Shown one piece after another: positions 17,675-26,954 of a stretch of 64,000 bases of DNA. A program made the translations under genes and the position numbers. Below the pieces are notes generated by a model. It saw nothing but the letters and a program-made list of their open reading frames with translations. It did not search any database and was not told the origin of the DNA. Each line of letters begins with the position of its first letter. Position 1 is the stretch's first letter. Source of the stretch: Betaproteobacteria bacterium HGW-Betaproteobacteria-22 (lineage in GTDB: Bacteria; Pseudomonadota; Gammaproteobacteria; Burkholderiales; Methylophilaceae); the NCBI GenBank assembly GCA_002842285.1, contig PHCJ01000005.1, positions 30,777 to 94,776 of the forward strand. The letters run 5' to 3'.

Positions 17675-17977
17675 TTAAAGCACATCAATCTCACGCATCT
17701 CATAGGCATCACGCAATTTAGCATTGATTACGTCCATATCCTCGTCAAGCGATTTCTGGGAGGTGGCAATATTGTCAGCTTGTGCTACTGGCTTGGTAGC
17801 GGCCTGAGTAGGTGCTGGTGAAGATGAGTTAGTAATCCACTTTTCAAATAGTGCTGCATCAACGCCTTGCGGCACATACCAGTGTTTTGATTCTGCGTTC
17901 CATCGCGCACCTAGTGCTTTGGCTTGGTCTTTTTCGTTAAAAGGTACTTTAAGACTGATATTGGTTGTTGCGATCAT
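17675..17977 (-). CDS. DUF5710 domain-containing small protein
   Basis: The 100-aa protein has an N-terminal DUF5710-type segment (VPFNEKDQAKALGARWN...KHWYVP, residues 11-37), a module also seen in conjugative/TraC-like primases and plasmid proteins. A Pro/Ala-rich linker and an acidic C-terminus follow. Its function is unknown. It lies 15 nt after the FitB-type toxin gene on the same strand and could be cotranscribed with it. Confidence 0.7.
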   Translation of the reverse strand: MIATTNISLKVPFNEKDQAKALGARWNAESKHWYVPQGVDAALFEKWITNSSSPAPTQAATKPVAQADNIATSQKSLDEDMDVINAKLRDAYEMREIDVL

Positions 17978-17992
17978 GCTTGTCCTGATGCT

Positions 17993-18415
17993 TTAGTTAG
18001 GGGAGTTAACGAATGGATTTTCTACTTGAACGCCGGTGTGCTCAAAATCATCTACGTTTCTTGTGACCACTGTCATGTTGTGAATAAGCGCAATCGCTGC
18101 AATTTGTTTGTCGATGGGGTGTTGTGGATGTGGAGACATCAGCCTTCCCCAAACCTGTGCGCAGTCCACATCAAAACTCAGAACACGATCAGCGTATTGC
18201 GTGACAACAATATCCAACCATGCCTCCAGTTGTGCGGCCTGACTAACATCGCCACGATAGCGAATGTTTTCTACGCCTCGTCGAATCTCGCCTATGGTCT
18301 GCGCCGAAATATAGATGTCGGCTGGATCAGCTTCTTCCCAGAACTCCTGTACGCCTGCATTGGCTTTTTTACCCTTACGCGCCTCACTGACCACATTGGT
18401 ATCGACTAAATACAT
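17993..18415 (-). CDS. PIN-domain ribonuclease toxin (VapC/FitB family)
   Basis: The 140-aa PIN-domain protein has acidic residues that coordinate metal: the N-terminal DTN (residues 5-7), Glu in IGEIRRG, the DKQIAAIA segment and the C-terminal TRNVDDF. FitB-like toxins cleave RNA and are held inactive by their antitoxin. The antitoxin gene lies directly upstream, 2 nt away. The family call is firm; toxicity is not shown by sequence. Confidence 0.9.
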   Translation of the reverse strand: MYLVDTNVVSEARKGKKANAGVQEFWEEADPADIYISAQTIGEIRRGVENIRYRGDVSQAAQLEAWLDIVVTQYADRVLSFDVDCAQVWGRLMSPHPQHPIDKQIAAIALIHNMTVVTRNVDDFEHTGVQVENPFVNSPN

Positions 18416-18417
18416 GG

Positions 18418-18636
18418 TTAGGCTTGGCTATTGCGGAAATCAAAGTCTGAGTCCAAACCAACGTTAGGCATGCTCGCTAATACCTCGGTAAATGAACGAC
18501 GGTGGGGTCTTGTTAAAACAGCACGTAAGATTTCACGATGCTCAGCTTCAGCACTGCGACCATGAGAGGCCGCCAGTTGCTTCAATGCAAAAGCAATGTC
18601 TTCATCAATATTGCGTACGACAAGATTAGTAGCCAT
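18418..18636 (-). CDS. Ribbon-helix-helix antitoxin (FitA family)
   Basis: The 72-aa protein has a FitA/Arc-type ribbon-helix-helix N-terminus (LVVRNIDEDIAFALKQLAASHGRSAEAEHREILR) that binds DNA as a dimer. A C-terminal tail should occupy the PIN toxin's active site. It has a good ribosome site (AAGGAG) before the ATG. It is the first gene of the fitAB pair and probably represses its own promoter through the repeated half-sites listed next. Confidence 0.9.
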   Translation of the reverse strand: MATNLVVRNIDEDIAFALKQLAASHGRSAEAEHREILRAVLTRPHRRSFTEVLASMPNVGLDSDFDFRNSQA

Positions 18637-18652
18637 TTTTTACTCCTTAACG

Positions 18653-18701
18653 TGCAATCATTGATTGCATATTAACATTTGAATTGCAATCATTGCAATC
18701 A
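18653..18701 (-). promoter_or_regulatory. Clustered operator half-sites upstream of the fitAB-type pair
   Basis: TGCAATCA occurs at 18653-18660, inverted at 18662-18669 (a perfect 8+1+8 palindrome), then as two tandem direct copies at 18685-18692 and 18694-18701, each preceded by T. Four half-sites within 49 bp just upstream of an RHH antitoxin fit cooperative autorepression. Confidence 0.7.
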
Positions 18702-19061
18702 TTCTGGCGGTGAAATTATGCTACACCTACAATATGTCTGATAACGCACCAGATCACTGATGATGAAGCCGAAACAATAATGGCTGCTATTGAGATTAAG
18801 CGTGCCCGAGTGAGTATTCCAGTGAAATGAGCCACCTAGAATTATTTCAAAGAAGCCACTTACAATTATCAGAACCATGCCAATTAAGGTGATCTGAAAA
18901 ATATTGCTAATGTCCCCTAAGTGGGACAAAGCAGTCATATGGTTTTGCAACGTCAATGAGTGCAATCAGCACGAAGCGGTCAATGTAGAACGCTTGCTCT
19001 ATTGAAGTTCAGCGCAGAGGTAACGTCGCGCTTTGTTGATAGAAAATATAAGTCTGGAAAG
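18702..19061. other. Intergenic stretch with no supported gene
   Basis: About 360 bp lie between the fitAB operator and the downstream end of the NAD(P)-binding gene. A short hairpin is visible (TGTCCC 18911-18916 with GGGACA 18923-18928). An open minus-strand frame here has only a TTG start and no ribosome site. I see no recognisable gene. Confidence 0.45.
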
Positions 19062-19769
19062 CTATCTATTAGCAATAAGTGTCATCATATCAGTGTAATG
19101 ATAAACCGCACTTTTCTCCGGGGGGTGCAATGCGGCTGCGACCATCGCTTGGGCAATTTCCGTCGTTCGAATAGAGCGAAACTTCGCTGGTGTAAACGGT
19201 GTAAGTAGTCTAGCAACAACTGAGAGTAGCCATGGCGTATGCTGAGACCCAATAATCACTGATGGTCGAAAGATGCTCACAAATGCAGGACCTTGATTAT
19301 TAACGGCTGATTCAGCCTCGCCTTTGACACGAACGTACTGTGCTATTCCCGCGACACCTAAGCCAGTAGTTTTGGCATTATGATCGGCGCCTAATGCTGA
19401 CATAAATAATAGGTGTTGAACTTTCCCTGATGCCTTTAGGCCTCGGGCAAACGCCGCATTAAGTTCAACATCGACGGTGCGGTGTTCTTCTAAAGAAAGC
19501 TTAGCAGTGTCAGCCCCTACGCCCAAAACGCTGAATCCAAACACATCCCCGCTAAGTTCGCGCAACTCGTCGATAACAGCATGAGTAAGTTTATTTGGAT
19601 TCATATCTAGAACTAGCAGCTCTTTTACCTTCACGCCTAATTGCAAATTTAGCGGCCGCCGCACGACAATAAGAATCTGCTCGAAACCGCCACAGCTCAA
19701 TATTTCCGAGAGTAGCGCCTGTCCAACCGAACCTGATGCACCCAAAATAACTGCGGTTCTATTAGCCAT
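19062..19769 (-). CDS. NAD(P)-binding Rossmann protein (HTATIP2/oxidoreductase-like)
   Basis: The 235-aa protein has an N-terminal Rossmann motif (LGASGSVGQALL) and the pattern of atypical SDR/HTATIP2-like proteins (FMSALGAD, RVKGEAE, IFRPSVIIG). Enzymatic function is unknown. The ATG is preceded by GGAGAA. It stands alone between the TA module and the membrane protein at 20141. Confidence 0.8.
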   Translation of the reverse strand: MANRTAVILGASGSVGQALLSEILSCGGFEQILIVVRRPLNLQLGVKVKELLVLDMNPNKLTHAVIDELRELSGDVFGFSVLGVGADTAKLSLEEHRTVDVELNAAFARGLKASGKVQHLLFMSALGADHNAKTTGLGVAGIAQYVRVKGEAESAVNNQGPAFVSIFRPSVIIGSQHTPWLLSVVARLLTPFTPAKFRSIRTTEIAQAMVAAALHPPEKSAVYHYTDMMTLIANR

Positions 19770-20140
19770 ATTTTCTCCAATTGAAAAGTGAATACCTAGG
19801 GACTATCTAAACGTTCAATTTTACAACGTTAATACGAATTGCGAACCAAAATTGTCGATTATGACTCTCAGCTTTGGGTCGACTGAAGACCGATGAAAAT
19901 ACGGGTATCCGTAATCCGTGGTTGATCGCTGGTTTTTAGTCTTGGCTGTAACTAACTTACAAACCGTAATTTATGGTTGATTTATTCGGTATATCAATGT
20001 CTAATGAAACCGTATTAGATAGTTGATATCTAATTGTGTGATATATCATGTTTTTGACATAAATGTGTCGTCTGTGTCGAACGTCCGGGTTCGGCCAAAT
20101 GCTGTCGGTCATGAGTGACCAGTAAGTGAAAGGAATTGTT
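19770..20140. other. Divergent intergenic region with repeats
   Basis: About 370 bp. It contains the first copy of a 14-bp direct repeat (GCTTTGGGTCGACT, 19871-19884), whose second copy lies beyond the next gene. It also contains an imperfect inverted repeat with arms at 19992-20005 and 20014-20028 (TATCAA.TGTCTAAT against ATTAGATAGTTGATA). No coding frame is convincing. Confidence 0.5.
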
Positions 20141-20659
20141 ATGACTAGTACACCATCAGGTATAGCGCTACTTGAGGCCATGCAAATTTACTTCCAAGGC
20201 GAGAAGTTGGAAGCATTGGTATTCATCCTCCCGGCTGGCCTGATCAGCCTTGTAATCGGAGCCTGGTTAATGACCGACAGCCCCACCAGTTTTGTACGAG
20301 GTGTCGCAATACCTTTCCTTCTAATGGGATTGCTGATGACCACCGTGGGCGCCGTAGTGGGCTACCGCACGCCAGCACAAGTGCAGGCTCTTGAGCTGGC
20401 GCTGAAAAATAATCCGCAGGCAGCTGTCGCAACAGAATTAACAAGGATGAGTAAGGTCAACAGGGCATGGCCTATCTACCTAGCTATTTGGGGCCTTTTC
20501 GGCGTTGCTGGTTTATTACTTCGCTTTTTAACCTCTGCCGATCTATTACAAGGGGTCGGAATCGCTCTGGTCTTATTTGCCGGGGTAGGTTTGCTGGTTG
20601 ACGGCTTTGCTGAGCGAAGAACCCATCCTTACACCGCAGCACTCCATGCATCGGTTTGA
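20141..20659 (+). CDS. Hypothetical membrane protein
   Basis: The 172-aa protein (ATG at 20141, with AAAGGA 6 nt upstream; a GTG at 20126 has no ribosome site) has about four hydrophobic segments: LEALVFILPAGLISLVIGAWL, the segment around AIPFLLMGLLMTTVGAVVG, PIYLAIWGLFGVAGLLL and GIALVLFAGVGLLV. I do not recognise the family. It is flanked by two copies of a 14-bp direct repeat, which suggests it arrived as a unit. Confidence 0.65.
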   Translation: MTSTPSGIALLEAMQIYFQGEKLEALVFILPAGLISLVIGAWLMTDSPTSFVRGVAIPFLLMGLLMTTVGAVVGYRTPAQVQALELALKNNPQAAVATELTRMSKVNRAWPIYLAIWGLFGVAGLLLRFLTSADLLQGVGIALVLFAGVGLLVDGFAERRTHPYTAALHASV

Positions 20660-20927
20660 GTGCGGTCAGTTATCTGAGCAAACGGGTGCTTTCTTCGAAA
20701 ATATTGCAGTTAGGTGTGACTGCTTTTAGGTGACCACTCAGTCAGTTCCTACTTCCGCTTTGGGTCGACTCCGGAAGTAGAGCCTTCACACTCGAAGGTC
20801 AGCTAAGGGGATTAAGCGGCCGAATGGGAATTGAATTTAGATAGCGTATGTAATTGGTTGATGTGGCTACTTTGCTACAATGACTGGCATAGCTATATTG
20901 ATAACTAGTGGCTCCTTTAGGTAAGAA
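20660..20927. other. Intergenic region with a hairpin
   Basis: CTACTTCCG (20749-20757) pairs perfectly with CGGAAGTAG (20772-20780) around a 14-nt loop that contains most of the second GCTTTGGGTCGACT copy (20757-20770). No T-run follows, so it is not a classical terminator. The rest shows nothing I recognise. Confidence 0.5.
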
Positions 20928-21381
20928 TACTCAGCCCGAGCAAATCAGAAAGCTAAAACTTAAGTATACGTACTTGTTAAGCGGCTTGATAGTTTCACCA
21001 GCAGGTGAGAGATGGAGTGGAGATAGTGGGTCATACCGCTAGGGAAATAAAGGCACGAGAATTCTTGCAAGCAAGCTAGATGTGCCGGTCCTGAATATTC
21101 TTCTTCAAGATTTACAAAGTGAAGAAATTATCTTGGCGATTCTTTCCCACTACAACGCGTTAGCAAAAAAAGCCACCCCAGATGGAAAAAATGAGAAAAA
21201 AGAATTAGCAGAAATAGATAAACGTATTGGCACAACTGCAGGTAAGCGGGATCAACTATCTGGTAAGATTCAGGAAGTATATGGCACCACTAAAGAAGAT
21301 GTTGAGAAGCAGATTGCTGATTGGCAAGCTATTCAGAAAGATTCAGAGTGTTGTGGAAATAGCACGGCTAAATCTATGTAG
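20928..21381 (+). pseudogene. Serine-recombinase C-terminal remnant joined to a CsbD tail
   Basis: One frame reads ...LKYTYLLSGLIV...GERWSGDSGSYR, then a stop (TAG 21040-21042), then GNKGTRILASKLD...LLQDLQSEE...AEIDKRI. This is the zinc-ribbon and coiled-coil end of large serine recombinases, with the cysteines lost. At TTAGKRDQLSGKIQEVYG the frame passes into the C-terminal half of a CsbD-family stress protein (KEDVEKQIADWQ). A GTG at 21082 would allow a 99-aa chimera, but I see no ribosome site. Most likely two decayed genes fused by deletion. Confidence 0.55.
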
Positions 21382-21413
21382 CAAGCCCTTGAGTAACCAG
21401 TTTTAAGTGGACT

Positions 21414-22163
21414 CTAACGAATAGGGCGGAGAACGGATTGGTGTAGGATGCTGTGGAGATCTGGTAGTAGGCGATCAAACTCGTCTTTAACAACTTGGTA
21501 ACATTCACAGCTTTTTGCCTCAAACCCGGCCCTGTCCGTTACCTTGATATGTCCACGACGATATTGAATCAATCCCAAGTTTTGTAGAGCACCCGCGGCC
21601 TCCGTGACGCCTTCTCGGCGTACGCCCAGCATATTTGCAATCAATTCTTGCGTCATATTTAACTCATTACCAGATAACTGATCAAGACTTAGTAATAACC
21701 AGCGACATAGCTGTTGCTCCACAGAGTGATGCCTGTTACATACAGCGGTTTGCGCCATTTGTGTAATGAGTGCTTGGGTATAGCGTAGTAAAAGGTGCTG
21801 CAGTGGTCCTGATTGATTAAACTCACATTTCAATAGTTGTGCCTTCATGCGATAGCCATAACCTGCGCTTTGCACCACGGCTCGACTTAGCGTGCTATCC
21901 CCACCAAGGAAAACAGGAACACCTAATATGCCCTCATTCCCAACCACGGCAATTTCTGCCGAAGCTCCACTTTCCATCACGTAAAGTAATGACACGATGG
22001 AGGTTGTAGGGAAATATACATGCTTTAACTTATCACCAGATTCACATAAAACCTGACCGAGCTTCATTTCAACCAACTCTAGATTAGGAAACAGGCGGTC
22101 ATAGTCAGCTTTAAGTAGTGCATCAAGCAGGTGATTCATATGGGGAGTTTGTGCCACTTCCAT
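21414..22163 (-). CDS. Crp/Fnr-family transcriptional regulator
   Basis: The 249-aa protein has a cyclic-nucleotide-binding-like fold (about 15-130) and a Crp-type helix-turn-helix (about 170-235, MTQELIANMLGVRREGVTEAA). The Fnr Fe-S cysteines are absent and the cassette is degenerate, so neither oxygen sensing nor cAMP binding is assured. Similar regulators respond to stress in many Proteobacteria. It is a lone minus-strand gene next to mobile-element debris. Its target is unknown. Confidence 0.88.
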   Translation of the reverse strand: MEVAQTPHMNHLLDALLKADYDRLFPNLELVEMKLGQVLCESGDKLKHVYFPTTSIVSLLYVMESGASAEIAVVGNEGILGVPVFLGGDSTLSRAVVQSAGYGYRMKAQLLKCEFNQSGPLQHLLLRYTQALITQMAQTAVCNRHHSVEQQLCRWLLLSLDQLSGNELNMTQELIANMLGVRREGVTEAAGALQNLGLIQYRRGHIKVTDRAGFEAKSCECYQVVKDEFDRLLPDLHSILHQSVLRPIR

Positions 22164-22491
22164 AGGAGATTCTCGATCTATAGCGATATTTTAAGACCTA
22201 ACAAATCTTCACCTACAGATACTACACGTTTTTCAAGCTAGAAAGCTAATAAATTTCACACTATGCACGTCAGATATAGAAAGAGCAGGCGAGGCTTCAA
22301 TTAGACTTTTTAAAGCCAGTTAGCTGATGCCAAAGAGATGTTTTTAAAACTAACCGTAGTTACTCAAAGCTATTTGAATAACGATTGCCAGGTATTAGGT
22401 ACTGGTAGCTACAGCGCGTATTTTTAAAGACGCTAATTTTCAACATGGAATTAGGCAACCTGAGTCAGGTACTACTCATTTAAATGCCTGA
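22164..22491. other. Intergenic region before the tRNA pair
   Basis: About 330 AT-rich bases separate the Crp/Fnr gene start from the 3' end of tRNA-Glu. It should hold the regulator's promoter and the tRNA terminator, but I see no strong stem-loop with a T-run and no coding frame. Confidence 0.4.
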
Positions 22492-22567
22492 TGGCGTCCC
22501 CACGGGGATTCGAACCCCGGTCGCCTCCGTGAAAGGGAGGTGTCCTAGGCCTCTAGACGATGGGGAC
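22492..22567 (-). tRNA. tRNA-Glu (TTC anticodon)
   Basis: The reverse complement begins GTCCCCATCGTCTAGAGG, has anticodon loop CTTTCAC (anticodon TTC), the T-loop motif GGTTCGAATCC and an encoded CCA. It is 76 nt long. It lies 77 nt downstream of tRNA-Ala on the same strand, so the two are probably cotranscribed. Confidence 0.96.
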
Positions 22568-22644
22568 CTAAGAATTACTACCGAACTGCAAGTGCAACAT
22601 TCTACTACATTTTGCTAAAAAATCGAAGCGAAATTTTAGCTTTT

Positions 22645-22720
<76 letters not shown>

Positions 22721-22873
22721 AAAACCTACATCATTCTCGCATTCAGATTGTTGCGTTGTTAGCGAGGCGCCATATTAAAGATGGCGGTGCTGGTTGTCAA
22801 TCATTTTTAGGATAATTTTATCAAAAATGGGCAACATCATTGATTGTGAAACTTTAGATGTTAATCCGAAGTG

Positions 22874-23320
22874 TTAACCGCGAATATTGGACTGGCCTTC
22901 AAAAGGCGTTAACTCTACCCTTGGTTGTGGCTGCCAGCCGTTTTTTCGGTGTTCGGCTACTACATTGGTGAAGATGCCGCCGCGCACGTAAAATTTGGCG
23001 GTCACACGCATGAACTTTGGATTAGTGGCTGCTACTAGATCATCTAAAATGCGGTTGGTAACCGCTTCGTGAAAACAGCCTTCGTCACGAAATGACCACA
23101 TGTAGAGTTTTAAGCTTTTGAGTTCTACACATAATTGGTCCGGGATGTAATCCAAATAAATTACCGCGAAATCCGGCTGGCCTGTTTTTGGGCAAAGGCA
23201 AGTAAATTCGGGGATTTCCATATGAATATGAAAATCGCGCGAAGTATTGGGATTTGCAAACGTTTCTAGTGTTTTAGAGGGTTGTGCGGTAGGTTTTGCA
23301 CCTAAAGATTGTTCTGTCAT
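22874..23320 (-). CDS. queF: NADPH-dependent 7-cyano-7-deazaguanine (preQ0) reductase
   Basis: QueF reduces the nitrile of preQ0 to preQ1 in queuosine synthesis. The 148-aa length fits the short unimodular type. The catalytic Cys lies in [13 protein letters not shown], followed by the conserved Asp. The QueF motif [20 protein letters not shown] (about residues 87-106) binds NADPH. It is divergent from smc across 77 bp. I see no obvious preQ1 riboswitch upstream. Confidence 0.95.
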   Translation of the reverse strand: MTEQSLGAKPTAQPSKTLETFANPNTSRDFHIHMEIPEFTCLCPKTGQPDFAVIYLDYIPDQLCVELKSLKLYMWSFRDEGCFHEAVTNRILDDLVAATNPKFMRVTAKFYVRGGIFTNVVAEHRKNGWQPQPRVELTPFEGQSNIRG

Positions 23321-23397
23321 GATGGATGCTGGAATTTATCGCTTAAAAACCGTTATTATAACGTTCTAAGTCATGCGTTATTAATAAAAAGTTCACT

Positions 23398-26300
23398 TTG
23401 CGCCTAACTCATTTAAAACTTGCCGGATTTAAATCATTTGTTGAACCAACAACACTGCATATTCATGGGCAGCGCGTTGGGGTGGTTGGACCTAACGGCT
23501 GTGGAAAATCCAATGTCATGGAGTCTGTGCGCTGGGTTTTGGGTGAGTCTTCTGCTAAAGAAATGCGTGCGGATGCGATGGATGCGGTTATTTTTAACGG
23601 TTCCGGCAACCGTAAAGCCATCTCGCGTGCAAGTGTGGAGCTGGTGTTTGATAATAGCCTGGGAGGCGCTTCGGGCGAATGGTCTCAATATGCTGAAATC
23701 TCGGTAAAGCGCGTAATTGAGCGTGATAAAGGCTCAACGTACTACATTAACAATTCAGTTGTGCGTCGGCGCGATGTCGCTGATTTATTTTTGGGGACGG
23801 GCTTGGGTGGGCGTGCCTATGCAATTATCGGTCAGAATACGATTAGCCGTATTGTGGAAGCCAAGCCCGAAGAAATGCGCGTTTTTCTTGAAGAAGCCGC
23901 CGGAGTGAGTAAGTATAAAGAGCGGCGTCGCGAAACCGAGCTGCGCTTGCGGGATACGCGTGAAAATTTAACGCGCGTGGAGGATATTCTGCGTGAACTG
24001 GACAAGCAGATATTACGTTTGCAATCGCAAGCTGCCGTGGCGGAGGAGTATCATCGGTTACAAGGCAGTTTAAATCTGACCAACGGTCAGATTTGGGTGT
24101 TAAAAAAACGTGATGCTGGCGCAATGTGGGAAAAAGCGCAGCGACAGGTTGAAAAACTCGTGAATGCCCTTGAATCACAAATGGCCGATCTACGCCATAG
24201 TGAGAATCTTCTGGAAACAATCAGGCAACAGCACGCACTGACGACAGATGCAGTCAACACTGCGCAGGCAAGTTATTATGAAGCCAATGCTGCGGTATCC
24301 AATCTGGAAAATCAGGTTAAAAATACGGCCGATGCCAGAGAGCGTTTGCAGTTACAACTGCAACAGTTTAATGCGCAATTGGAAAAAAACTGGACACAGC
24401 AGACTGACGTAGATGAAACGCTAAAAGCCACTCAGGCGCATTTAACAAAAATGCATGTAGAGTTTGCTGATTCAGAGTCTGAAATCGAACATGCGCGACA
24501 GGCAGTTGCCTTGCGGTTACAGCAATATCAGGCCGCACTTGCTACTTTTAACGCGAGTCAATCAACTTGGTTAAACACCGAGCAACGCTCGCGTCTAGAG
24601 ACTGCCAATATCGCACACATTACGCGCACCATTGGCGAAACGGAAGAGCAAATCAAACGTTTGCAACAAAGCTTGAGCGCGCTGCAGATGCCCAAAGACG
24701 ATGCGTTGCGGGAAAAAGCGTTGCAGTTATCAGATACCGAGTTAAACATGGCGCAGGCGGAAGCGCTGAGTAAGGAATCATTGGCGGATGAGCGCAATAG
24801 TGCATCTGCGTTAAAAGCAGCACGTGAGCATGCGCATTTATTACAGCGTGAATTGCACGTACTAGAAGCTGAAATCAACTCGCTTAACAAAATTCAGCAA
24901 TCCATGCGAGAGGATCATCAAAGCAATCTTTCTATGTGGATTAAACAGTATGGGCTGCATCAGAACCCTCGAATATGGCAATCCCTACGCATTCAACCAG
25001 GCTGGGAAACTGCGCTAGAGGCCGTGTTAGGCGCCAGACTCAATGCGATTACACATGAAGGCGTCAGGCCCGGTGTGCGTGCACCCGCGGCGGCATCTCT
25101 GGCGCTCACTGAGAAATTGGCCGGCGCTAGCCTGGCAGTATATGCAAGTAGTGCGCTACAGCTTTTGTACGCAAAAATTGAGCACATGGAGGCAGGGCTG
25201 GCACCTGTCATTCAAGACTGGCTTAAGGGTGTTTATTTGCTTGACTCTGATGAAGATCCAATAGATGCAAGCTTAAAGTTGCAGGAAGGCGAGTGTTTAG
25301 TCAACAGACAGGGCGATATCTACACACGTTACAGTGTGACGTATTACGGAGCGCAGTCATTCACGCATGGCATATTAGAGCGGCAAGCCCGTCTAGGTGC
25401 GTTAGAAGCGCAACTGCCCAAGGCCAGAGATGCGTTTGAAGCGGTACAGCAGGAGGTGCTGCAACTGGACGCAAAGCTGGTAGCGTTACGCAAGCATCAG
25501 CACACGCAGCAGGATCACTTAAAACACCTGACGCAGCAAGCACATCAGCTTAATTTGGCGTTGCAGCAACTCAAACAGCAACAGGCGAACACATTGCAAC
25601 GCAAAACGCTGTTAGAGGCCGATATTGCACTTGCTGAGCAAAAATTACAATCGCTGCTGGATGAAAAAAACAATAAACAAAGTTTAATCGGTGCTCTTGC
25701 AGCAGACTTATTGCAAATGCAAAAGGAAAAGTCAGTCAATGAGGCAAACAAAAATGCGGCAGAAGTTTTACTCAATGAGTTTAGAGATAGGCAGCAGGCG
25801 ACCGAACGCAGTCACCAGGAAAAGCATTTTAATATAAAAATTATTAATAATAAAATCAATGAATTAAAATCTAGAGTTGAGTTTTTAAATGAAGAAAAAT
25901 CCAGTTTGAAATTGCGTCATAGTGAAGTGGAGGCTACTTTATCAGCCACAAAAATGGAAACACTAAAAGCCAACCTTGAGACCGCACTGAATGTTAAACA
26001 AACATGCGAGCTATCTTTGGCCAATGCACGCAACGCCTTGAGTGAGTCACAGGAAACCTTATTGCAGCATGAGCGCACACGCATGCAGCAGGAGCAGCTT
26101 TTACATCCGCTACGTGACAAGTTGGAAGCGAGCAGGCTCGCAGAACAAGAGGCGCGGCTTCACTTTGAGCAATGTCAGGCGGCGCTGGCATCCTCTGCCA
26201 TTCAAGAGCCTGAGTTAGTCAATAGCCTCGCTGGTTTAGAGAGTGAAATTAAAGTCAGTCAGCTGGAGCGCAAAAAAGAAAAGTTGGAGTTTGACATTGA

Positions 26301-26925
26301 AGCATTAGGCGCCGTGAATCTTGCGGCAATAGAAGAGCTGGCAAACGAACAGGCACGCAAACAATATCTGGACAGCCAGCATCAAGATCTCACAGAAGCC
26401 AGTCAAACACTGGAAGATGCAATTCGTAAGATTGACCGCGAAACAAGAAGCCGTCTGCAGCTTACATTTGACGAAGCAAATAAACATTTTAATGAGCTGT
26501 TTACCACTTTGTTCGGTGGCGGACAGGCCAGACTGGAGTTGCTGGGTGAAGAGATACTGGACACAGGCATTCAGGTATTTGCTCAGCCACCCGGAAAAAA
26601 GAACAGCACTATCCATTTACTATCGGGTGGAGAAAAAGCGCTCACGGCATTAGCACTGGTATTTGCGTTATTCAGGCTAAACCCCGCACCTTTTTGCCTG
26701 ATGGATGAAGTGGATGCTCCCCTTGATGACAGCAACACGGAACGTTTTTGTGCCATGGTTAAAAAAATGTCAGAAAGAACGCAATTTTTATATGTGAGTC
26801 ATAATAAAATTACGATGGAAATGGCGCAGCAACTGATTGGTGTTACCATGCAGGAATCTGGCGTATCACGTATTGTGGATGTCGATATGGAAGCTGCGGT
26901 AAGAATGGTTGAATCCATATCCTGA
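23398..26925 (+). CDS. smc: Chromosome segregation protein SMC
   Basis: This is the condensin ATPase that compacts the chromosome. At 1175 aa it has the usual length. It has an N-terminal Walker A (GPNGCGKSN, about 32-40), long coiled coils, a hinge (about 510-660) and a C-terminal ABC signature LSGGEKALTALAL followed by Walker B (CLMDEVDAPLDDSN). The start is TTG at 23398, giving MRLTHLKLAGFKSF, the standard SMC N-terminus. It leads the conserved order smc-zipA-ligA. Confidence 0.97.
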   Translation: MRLTHLKLAGFKSFVEPTTLHIHGQRVGVVGPNGCGKSNVMESVRWVLGESSAKEMRADAMDAVIFNGSGNRKAISRASVELVFDNSLGGASGEWSQYAEISVKRVIERDKGSTYYINNSVVRRRDVADLFLGTGLGGRAYAIIGQNTISRIVEAKPEEMRVFLEEAAGVSKYKERRRETELRLRDTRENLTRVEDILRELDKQILRLQSQAAVAEEYHRLQGSLNLTNGQIWVLKKRDAGAMWEKAQRQVEKLVNALESQMADLRHSENLLETIRQQHALTTDAVNTAQASYYEANAAVSNLENQVKNTADARERLQLQLQQFNAQLEKNWTQQTDVDETLKATQAHLTKMHVEFADSESEIEHARQAVALRLQQYQAALATFNASQSTWLNTEQRSRLETANIAHITRTIGETEEQIKRLQQSLSALQMPKDDALREKALQLSDTELNMAQAEALSKESLADERNSASALKAAREHAHLLQRELHVLEAEINSLNKIQQSMREDHQSNLSMWIKQYGLHQNPRIWQSLRIQPGWETALEAVLGARLNAITHEGVRPGVRAPAAASLALTEKLAGASLAVYASSALQLLYAKIEHMEAGLAPVIQDWLKGVYLLDSDEDPIDASLKLQEGECLVNRQGDIYTRYSVTYYGAQSFTHGILERQARLGALEAQLPKARDAFEAVQQEVLQLDAKLVALRKHQHTQQDHLKHLTQQAHQLNLALQQLKQQQANTLQRKTLLEADIALAEQKLQSLLDEKNNKQSLIGALAADLLQMQKEKSVNEANKNAAEVLLNEFRDRQQATERSHQEKHFNIKIINNKINELKSRVEFLNEEKSSLKLRHSEVEATLSATKMETLKANLETALNVKQTCELSLANARNALSESQETLLQHERTRMQQEQLLHPLRDKLEASRLAEQEARLHFEQCQAALASSAIQEPELVNSLAGLESEIKVSQLERKKEKLEFDIEALGAVNLAAIEELANEQARKQYLDSQHQDLTEASQTLEDAIRKIDRETRSRLQLTFDEANKHFNELFTTLFGGGQARLELLGEEILDTGIQVFAQPPGKKNSTIHLLSGGEKALTALALVFALFRLNPAPFCLMDEVDAPLDDSNTERFCAMVKKMSERTQFLYVSHNKITMEMAQQLIGVTMQESGVSRIVDVDMEAAVRMVESIS

Positions 26926-26954
26926 TGCATAAAGAACAAGAAAGTTAAATGTAA

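Noticed and set aside
18699..18965. An 88-codon minus-strand frame with one hydrophobic segment
   Set aside because: It starts with TTG, has no ribosome site, overlaps an operator half-site and resembles no family I know.
23321..23397. preQ1 riboswitch upstream of queF
   Set aside because: I could not find the small pseudoknot pattern of a preQ1 aptamer in the 77-bp leader.
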